DNA from: Alphaproteobacteria bacterium
GTDB lineage: Bacteria; Pseudomonadota; Alphaproteobacteria; SHVZ01
Assembly (NCBI GenBank): GCA_009694025.1
Contig: SHVZ01000015.1
Coordinates: forward strand, 1 to 47,088
Direction of reading: 5' to 3'
DNA: 47,088 bases
Shown here: in pieces, positions 41,928-47,088 of the stretch
Numbering within the stretch: the stretch's first letter is position 1
Layout of the letters: each line of letters starts with the position of its first letter
The notes under the pieces: generated by a model
Seen by the model: only the letters and a program-made list of their open reading frames with translations
Told to the model about the DNA's origin: nothing
Database searches by the model: none
Program-made: the position numbers and the translations under genes

Positions 41928-42938
41928 ATGGTCGGACGTCACACCGCCGCCGAGCGCGGCAAGAGGCGCATTCACGGAACGGCGGACACGGGGGACACGG
42001 TGGATCACACGGGCAGGCCGGCGGGAGAGACCGAGGCCGACGGCCGCCGGCGGACGCGGCTCGGGATCGCCGTCGGTATCGCCATGGCGTTCGGCGCGGC
42101 ATCGTCCTTCTCGGTCGCGCGCGGCGGCATCCTCCACGGCGTCCGGCCTGAGGACATCACGCTGCTGCGGTTTTTCGTCGCCGGCCTGATCTTCCTGCCG
42201 TTCGTCCTCTGGCGCGGCATCGGCAATCTCGCCGGCATCGGCTGGGGCCGCGGCCTCCTGCTGACGCTGACCGCCGGACCGTTCGCGGCCTTCCTGCAGG
42301 TCGGCGGCTATGTCTTCGCGCCCTTGGCCCATGGCGCGGTCCTGGTGCCGATGTCGGTGACCGTCTTCTGCTCGGTGGTGGCGGTCGTCTTGCTGAAGGA
42401 GCGGCACGGCCCGACCCACGTCGTCGGCACGTTCGGCATCCTGGCGGGCCTGACGCTCATCGGCGGCGAAGGCCTGATGTCCGGCGGCGCCGGCGTCTGG
42501 ATCGGCGATCTCATGTTCATTGCCTCCGGCGCGCTCTGGGCCTCCTACACCATCCTGTTCCGCTACTGGCGCCTGGACGCTGTGGCGGGAATCGCGGTGG
42601 TCAGCGTGCTCTCGCTCGGAGTCATGCTGGTGGTCTATCCGCTGTTCTTCTCCGTCCCGCATCTGCTGGCGCTGCCGCTCAACGAGGTCCTGCTCCAGGG
42701 GCTGACGCAAGGACTCCTCAGCGGCACGCTGTCGACCATCGCCTACAACTGGATCGTCGTCCTGCTCGGCGCCGGCCGGGCCGTGCTGTTTCCAGCGCTC
42801 GTGCCCGGCCTCGCCATCCTCTTCGGCATCCCGATCCTCGGCGAGACGCCGACCCTGGTTCAGCTCCTCGGGCTGGCGTCGGCCATGATCGGGCTCCTGG
42901 TCGCGCTCGGCATTCTCCGCTGGCCCTGGCCGCGGTAG
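41928..42938 (+). CDS. EamA/DMT-family inner-membrane transporter
   Basis: The protein has ten membrane segments in two EamA repeats (for example SSFSVARGGILHGVRPEDITLLRF and SGALWASYTILFRYW). It is an exporter-type permease of the drug/metabolite transporter superfamily with unknown substrate. ATG 41928 gives 336 residues with a polar N-terminal tail of about 45; GTG 42000 would give 312 residues, closer to the usual length. Neither has a strong ribosome site. It diverges from the riboswitch-controlled ribH gene. Confidence 0.8.
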   Translation: MVGRHTAAERGKRRIHGTADTGDTVDHTGRPAGETEADGRRRTRLGIAVGIAMAFGAASSFSVARGGILHGVRPEDITLLRFFVAGLIFLPFVLWRGIGNLAGIGWGRGLLLTLTAGPFAAFLQVGGYVFAPLAHGAVLVPMSVTVFCSVVAVVLLKERHGPTHVVGTFGILAGLTLIGGEGLMSGGAGVWIGDLMFIASGALWASYTILFRYWRLDAVAGIAVVSVLSLGVMLVVYPLFFSVPHLLALPLNEVLLQGLTQGLLSGTLSTIAYNWIVVLLGAGRAVLFPALVPGLAILFGIPILGETPTLVQLLGLASAMIGLLVALGILRWPWPR

Positions 42939-42970
42939 GATCGCCCGAACGTCTCGCCGGAGGAGTCAGA

Positions 42971-43837
42971 ATGGAGATCGTACCGCTCGAAGCCGCGCTC
43001 GGGGTCGAAGTGAGGGGCATCGACGCCGCGACGGCGATCGACGCCGCCAGCTTCGCCAGGATGCGGAAGGCCTGGGCCGAGAACGGCCTCCTTTTGCTGC
43101 GCGGCCAGAAGATGGACGAGCCCAGCCTGGTCGCCTTCAGCCAGGGCTTCGGTCGACTCGAGGTGCCGCCGGCCTCGGCCGAGCGCAGCTACGGCGACGG
43201 CGGTGCCCGGCGGCCGGAGATCTGGGTCGTCTCCAACGTCGTGGTCGACGGCAAGGCGATCGGCGGCCTCGGTTACGGCGAGGCCGAGTGGCACACCGAC
43301 ATGTCCTATATCCCGGCGCCGCCGATGGCGAGCGTGCTGTACGCGGTCGAGGTTCCGCCGAGCGGCGGCGACACCCATTTCGCCAGCATGATCCAGGCCT
43401 ATGCGACGCTGCCGGACGATCTCAAACGCGCCGTCGCCGGACGGACGGCCAGGCACGACTCCTCCTACACCAGCGTCGGCGAGCTCCGCCGCGGATCGAA
43501 GGAGATCGTCGATCCGAGGGACGCGCCCGGCGCCTCCCACCCGATCGTCCGCCTCCATCCGGAGACCGGCGTCCCCGCCCTCTATCTCGGCCGGCGGAAG
43601 AACGGCTACATCGACGGGCTCGCGCTGGAGGAGAGCGAGCGTTTGCTCGACCGCCTGTGGGCGCACGCGACCGATCCCAAGCTCGACTACGCGCATAAAT
43701 GGCGGGCGGGCGATCTGCTGGTGTGGGACAACCGCTCGGTCATCCATCGCCGCGACGCCTTCGATCCGAAGACCCGCCGCATCATGCTCCGCACGCAGAT
43801 CCAGGGCGAGGCGCCGCTGGCGGTGAAGGCGGCGTAG
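42971..43837 (+). CDS. TauD/TfdA-family Fe(II)/2-oxoglutarate dioxygenase
   Basis: The 288-residue enzyme carries the facial triad His-x-Asp in EAEWHTDMSY and the distal His in NRSVIHRRDAFD, followed by the 2-oxoglutarate-binding Arg in RRIMLRTQ. Family members hydroxylate taurine, 2,4-D, quaternary amines or similar small substrates with release of CO2. The start at ATG 42971 follows GGAGGAG. It comes 32 bp after the transporter gene and 11 bp before a glutathione transferase gene, so the three probably form an operon for uptake, export or breakdown of one compound. Confidence 0.87.
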   Translation: MEIVPLEAALGVEVRGIDAATAIDAASFARMRKAWAENGLLLLRGQKMDEPSLVAFSQGFGRLEVPPASAERSYGDGGARRPEIWVVSNVVVDGKAIGGLGYGEAEWHTDMSYIPAPPMASVLYAVEVPPSGGDTHFASMIQAYATLPDDLKRAVAGRTARHDSSYTSVGELRRGSKEIVDPRDAPGASHPIVRLHPETGVPALYLGRRKNGYIDGLALEESERLLDRLWAHATDPKLDYAHKWRAGDLLVWDNRSVIHRRDAFDPKTRRIMLRTQIQGEAPLAVKAA

Positions 43838-43848
43838 GAGCACGGACG

Positions 43849-44535
43849 ATGACCGTCACCCTCTACGACCTCGCCGGCGCCGATCCGGCCCGCCGCTTCA
43901 GCCCCTATTGCTGGCGGATACGGATGGCGCTCGCGCATAAAGGGCTCGACGTCGACGCTCGCCCCTGGCGCTTCACCGAGAAGGATGCCATCGCCTTCTC
44001 CGGCCAAGGCCTGGTGCCGGTCATCGTCGATGGCGGCCGCGTCGTTGCCGATTCCTGGGAGATCGCCCGCTATCTGGAGGCGGCATATCCCGACCGCCCG
44101 TCGCTGTTCGCAGGCGCGGTGCAGCCGATCCGCTTCATCGCCTCGTGGACCGACCGGGTCGTGCAGCCTCAGATCGGCCGGATGATCATCGCCGACGTGG
44201 CGGCGATCCTCGACGACAAGGACCGCGCCTATTTCCGCGACAGCCGGGAGAAGCGGTTCGGGGCGATCTTGGAAGCGGTCCAGGCCGACCGCGACCAGCG
44301 CTTGGCCCCGTTCCGCCAGAGCCTGGAGCCGATCCGCGTCGTCCTCTCAGGATCGCCCTGGCTCGGCGGCGAGGCGCCGAGCTTCGCCGACTATGCCGTC
44401 TTCGGCGCCTTCCAATGGGCGCGCTGCTCGAGCCCGTTCCGGCTGCTCGCCGAGGACGACCCGATCTTCGCCTGGCACCGGCGGGTGCGCCGGCTCTTCG
44501 ACGGCCTCGCCGACCAGGCGCCGGCGTTCGACTGA
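43849..44535 (+). CDS. Glutathione S-transferase-like protein
   Basis: The 228-residue protein opens with a thioredoxin-fold domain (TLYDLAGADPARRFSPYCWRIRMALAHKGL; the Ser-Pro-Tyr-Cys-Trp site is that of LigE/LigF-type and related transferases), then VPVIVDGGRVVADSWEIARYLE. An all-helical C-terminal domain follows, ending ...FAWHRRVRRLFDGLAD. It conjugates or cleaves with glutathione. LigE-like enzymes cut aryl ethers, but that role is not established here. The start is at ATG 43849 with AGGAG upstream, 11 bp after the dioxygenase stop. Confidence 0.85.
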   Translation: MTVTLYDLAGADPARRFSPYCWRIRMALAHKGLDVDARPWRFTEKDAIAFSGQGLVPVIVDGGRVVADSWEIARYLEAAYPDRPSLFAGAVQPIRFIASWTDRVVQPQIGRMIIADVAAILDDKDRAYFRDSREKRFGAILEAVQADRDQRLAPFRQSLEPIRVVLSGSPWLGGEAPSFADYAVFGAFQWARCSSPFRLLAEDDPIFAWHRRVRRLFDGLADQAPAFD

Positions 44536-44563
44536 GGTCGGCGCCGCGACGCGCCGTCCGGCC

Positions 44564-44639
44564 TTAGAACAGCTTCCCCCCGTTCGGCACCTTGTGGTTC
44601 ACCAAGACCAGTACCTCGTCCTTCACCGAGGCGACCTGT
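44564..44639 (-). pseudogene. 3' remnant of an unidentified gene
   Basis: On the minus strand a frame reads VASVKDEVLVLVNHKVPNGG and then KLF before a TAA at 44564-44566. It looks like the C-terminal tail of a protein, with high-GC codons like the core chromosome, and it runs directly out of the mcrC 3' end without any start. I infer that the McrBC island replaced the rest of this gene. I cannot name the family. Confidence 0.35.
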
Positions 44640-45746
44640 CTAGCGAAGCTGCGAGTGGTGGGAACGAAGGGGGTAGCTCTCGATCTTGGTCAGCTCCTCG
44701 CCACTCGTATGGGCCAGGAGCGAGAGCAGGCGGCCGGCGATCGCAGCCCAAGGCTGATCGAGGTCCACGGTCGCGACACGCACGCTATGCCCTTCAAGAG
44801 TGAAGTCGTCGTCGAGATGGTTTGCAACCGCTGGGTAGAGCAGAATTCCCTCGGCCGCCATACCGTCATGATTGGCCGCATCGTTCCTGAGGTAGGCCAA
44901 AAGCTGATAGAGGCGCTCGCTTCGCACCTTTGTCGCGGCAAACCTGCCGACAAGCGCATCACGATAGAATTTTGTATCGACAATGATACGTCGGCCAACT
45001 CCTTCCAAGACGATATCTGCCCGCATCGCCGGCAAGTGAGGATGTGCCAAGGTCTCTGTCGGCGCATCCCACTTGATCTCGACCTCGCCGGATGCAACTC
45101 GGAAGATCGTGGCTTCCACACGCCAAAAGTTTCGCACAAAAGCCTCAAAAAGCCGGCTCATGTGATCATCATTTTCCAGCGGATCGGCAAAGCGGCACCC
45201 GACGCCGCCTTCCACGGGTAGAGCCAGATCTGAAGCCAGACGGCAAAGATGCATCGCCAGATCATAACGCGCGGTGTTGCGATGAATCTGGACACCGCGA
45301 AATACCTCCGCGTTCAAAGGAACGACGGGGACATCGTACATTTGCCGCGCCAGGTCTTTGAGATCGGTGGCGAGTTCGCGATCGAGTCCTTCGGTTGCCG
45401 CGAGACGTGCCAAGGCGGCCTTGAGAACACGATTGGCCGGCGTATTGTGATCCTGCTCTGTGAATCGACACATCAGGCGCGGCGTTCGCTGCGCTATCAG
45501 CGGCAGGCTAGGTCCAAATGAGATGTGGCCACGGACGCCGGAGACCACCTGCTCGATCTCGCTGTAGCCTTTTTCAAGGCCCGACCGAAGAAGCCAACGT
45601 GTCGCCTGTATGAGAACATGAGCCAGCAGATTTGCAAAATTCTGCGGGTCTTCGCGACCCACCAGAAGAGACGGACCGAGTCGCGCCTGATTCCATGCAT
45701 AGCAATAAAGGAAAAAGATGTTCCGGATTGGGATCGGGCGGGACAC
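44640..45746 (-). CDS. mcrC: McrC, nuclease subunit of a type IV McrBC restriction system
   Basis: The 368-residue protein begins (GTG 45746) MSRPIPIRNIFFLYCYAWN, the McrC N-terminal signature. It ends with a PD-(D/E)xK nuclease fold: Asp244 in MRADIVLEG and Asp257-x-Lys259 in IIVDTKFY, followed by RSERLYQLLAYLRN. McrC cuts modified-cytosine DNA when driven by the McrB GTPase. It starts 3 bp after the mcrB stop. GC is lower than in the flanking genes. The C-terminus runs into a remnant of another gene, so the last few residues may not be native. Confidence 0.9.
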   Translation of the reverse strand: MSRPIPIRNIFFLYCYAWNQARLGPSLLVGREDPQNFANLLAHVLIQATRWLLRSGLEKGYSEIEQVVSGVRGHISFGPSLPLIAQRTPRLMCRFTEQDHNTPANRVLKAALARLAATEGLDRELATDLKDLARQMYDVPVVPLNAEVFRGVQIHRNTARYDLAMHLCRLASDLALPVEGGVGCRFADPLENDDHMSRLFEAFVRNFWRVEATIFRVASGEVEIKWDAPTETLAHPHLPAMRADIVLEGVGRRIIVDTKFYRDALVGRFAATKVRSERLYQLLAYLRNDAANHDGMAAEGILLYPAVANHLDDDFTLEGHSVRVATVDLDQPWAAIAGRLLSLLAHTSGEELTKIESYPLRSHHSQLR

Positions 45747-45749
45747 CGA

Positions 45750-47015
45750 TTAGTCCCAGTCAGTGAGCTTTTTTCGCCAGCTGTCGACCGTCTCCTGGGA
45801 GTCGAACCAGTACTGTTCGAGAAGAGGCAGAATCTCAGTCTCTACGACGCGCGTGTACCAATCCTCCTCGCGCTCAGCGGCGGCGGGGCCATCCGTAAAA
45901 AAGCTGTGGCCAACGACGAAACCTCGGCCCAGCGCCTGGGTTTCCTCGATCGCGCGATTCAAGTCCTCCATCTTCGTTCGAATCCTCGACACCATCTCAG
46001 CCGTCACGCGCTTTCGAAGCAGCTCTTGTTCGAACGCCGTGCTGGAGAACGCTGGGCGCAGCGTGAAAAAGGCGAAGCGACGGCGAAGAGCGTAGTCGAT
46101 CATGGCAAGCGAACGATCGGCCGTATTCATCAGTCCAAGCAAAAATACGTTGTCTGGCACATGAAAGTGGGGAGTCCCCTCCACGGCATAGACCAAAGGC
46201 ATCTCGTATTCTCGTCCGCGCTTGTCGGGCTCGATCAGGACCATCAGCTCGCCAAGGATTCGGCCGAGATTGCCCCGGTTGAATTCATCGATGATCAGGA
46301 CATGCGGTACCGAACGTCTCGCCGTGGCAGTCCGACAGAACCGCACAAACGGCCCGTCGCGAAGCGCGAAGCCGCCGCTCCCGTTCAAACGATAGCCCTG
46401 GACAAAGTCCTCATACGCAGTCGAGGGATGAAACTGCACGCGCATTACGGTCTGCTCGATATCTCCACCGATCAGCGCCTTCGCCAGTCGGCCCGCGACG
46501 AACGACTTCCCGACGCCGGGCGCTCCTTGGAGCACAATGTTTCTGCGGCTGCGCCAAACTGAGACGATACGGTCGAGCGTGTCCCGTTCTGCGAAGACAT
46601 CGGCGAACGGGTCGGGCGCGTCGGTGGTCGACCGATCCTCCATCAACTCTCGTCTTGTCGATTCGGCGACCGCTTCTCCCGTCGCCGGCCGCGTCCCCGG
46701 GACTTCGGCATTCCACTCTTCTTGGATACCCGGCATGTAAAAGCTGAATTCGGTCGTCGCGCGTTCTGCTTCGAATCCTTTTCGAATCGCCAAGATTGCG
46801 CGATCGAGGTCGCAAGGTGTGCGGTCGCGAGGAGCCGCAGGATCCTGATCGCGTGCGAGCCGGTCTTTGAACGCGGCGTAGATGCTCCGCTTGTGGCTAC
46901 CGCTGCAGATGCTTTCGAAAAACTCGGGATAGGTGAAGAAGAGAGGTGGTCCCGGTTCCTGAGACAGTTTGGCAGCCTGGCTAAGGTGGATCGGGTTGAT
47001 ATTTACGCTGCCAAT
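45750..47015 (-). CDS. mcrB: McrB, GTP-driven AAA+ motor of a type IV restriction system, 5' end probably lost
   Basis: The AAA+ domain has Walker A GAPGVGKS, Walker B VLIIDEFNRGNLGRIL and the McrB-specific MNTADRSLAMIDYALRRRF (NTAD is the GTP-binding motif). The first usable start is TTG 46793 (347 residues), but the frame stays open and protein-like to 47015 (INPIHLSQAAKL, then FFTYPEFFESICSG), where a TAA lies and no ATG, GTG or TTG is found. McrB then binds modified DNA with its N-terminal domain, most of which is missing. A transposase 3' end stops at 47003, so insertion probably removed the true start. Confidence 0.85.
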   Translation of the reverse strand: MGSVNINPIHLSQAAKLSQEPGPPLFFTYPEFFESICSGSHKRSIYAAFKDRLARDQDPAAPRDRTPCDLDRAILAIRKGFEAERATTEFSFYMPGIQEEWNAEVPGTRPATGEAVAESTRRELMEDRSTTDAPDPFADVFAERDTLDRIVSVWRSRRNIVLQGAPGVGKSFVAGRLAKALIGGDIEQTVMRVQFHPSTAYEDFVQGYRLNGSGGFALRDGPFVRFCRTATARRSVPHVLIIDEFNRGNLGRILGELMVLIEPDKRGREYEMPLVYAVEGTPHFHVPDNVFLLGLMNTADRSLAMIDYALRRRFAFFTLRPAFSSTAFEQELLRKRVTAEMVSRIRTKMEDLNRAIEETQALGRGFVVGHSFFTDGPAAAEREEDWYTRVVETEILPLLEQYWFDSQETVDSWRKKLTDWD

Positions 47016-47088
47016 TTATCCATCATGGGCTCGATAGCATAGGCCTCGTCGGGCGTGCTGCCGGCGAGCGAGGAGTGCGGCCGGTCGG
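47003..47088 (-). mobile_element. 3' end of an IS3/IS481-type transposase gene, running off the window
   Basis: The minus-strand frame entering at 47088 reads DRPHSSLAGSTPDEAYAIEP..., then a TAA at 47003-47005. RPHSSL-G-TP-E-Y is the C-terminal signature of rve-type (IS3 OrfB/IS481-like) transposases. It is cut by the window edge. Its end overlaps the start of the open mcrB frame by 13 bp, so the insertion sequence adjoins or cuts mcrB. Confidence 0.75.

Overview
The window is GC-rich chromosomal DNA from what looks like an alphaproteobacterium, probably Rhodospirillales-like. This is inferred from PAS_5-type single-domain proteins, PmtA-type phospholipid methyltransferases, a type II lumazine synthase behind an FMN riboswitch, an N-carbamoyl-D-amino acid hydrolase and the very high third-position GC. 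No rRNA, complete tRNA or CRISPR array is visible. Several stretches (about 11.0-12.6 kb, 35.4-36.7 kb and 44.6-47.1 kb) have visibly lower GC and carry integrases, a decayed HEPN-type gene and a McrBC system. I read these as acquired DNA.

Layout. 1-10.9 kb: the cut-off end of a PolX gene, an outer-membrane porin, a DUF5666-like periplasmic protein, an EamA exporter with a glycosyltransferase, an amidase with a TPR protein, an AbrB-type permease, a family 5 solute-binding protein and a 5'-truncated tldD. 11.0-15.7 kb: a mobile-element scar. Two divergent tyrosine integrases face away from a 3' tRNA-Gly fragment (an attachment site), and the second is cut by a complete IS21-family element (istA/istB). 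15.8-21.9 kb: a carbamoylase, a PAS protein, two tandem PmtA-like methyltransferases, a third methyltransferase with a flippase, and a CorC/CNNM membrane protein. 22.1-33.4 kb: surface-polysaccharide genes (three glycosyltransferases, a glutamine-dependent asparagine synthetase homologue and the four overlapping dTDP-L-rhamnose genes). These are interspersed with an alpha/beta hydrolase, two ferredoxin-fold small proteins and a VapBC-type toxin-antitoxin pair. 33.4-35.2 kb: aspS.

35.2-37.3 kb: a Phd/RelE-type toxin-antitoxin pair followed, 2 bp after the toxin stop, by a roughly 510-codon HEPN-like frame interrupted by two in-frame stops and fused to a DUF2283 domain. 37.4-41.0 kb: a HAD phosphatase, a second PAS_5 protein and a chemoreceptor, with a leader module present three times between and before them. 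41.1-44.5 kb: ribH with its FMN riboswitch, an EamA exporter, a TauD-type dioxygenase and a glutathione S-transferase. 44.6-47.1 kb: McrC and McrB of a type IV restriction system, bounded by a gene remnant on one side and the end of a transposase on the other.

How the genes work together. RmlA-D make dTDP-L-rhamnose, and the nearby glycosyltransferases, flippase and AsnB homologue would assemble or decorate a surface glycan. McrBC, the two toxin-antitoxin pairs and the broken HEPN gene are defence or stability functions in variable DNA. The most unusual structures are the HEPN frame with two internal stops, the triplicated leader ahead of PAS and chemoreceptor genes, the partial duplication of the asnB 5' end around a hydrolase gene, a cruciform-capable intergenic element at 25.3 kb, and the shared attachment site between two divergent integrases.
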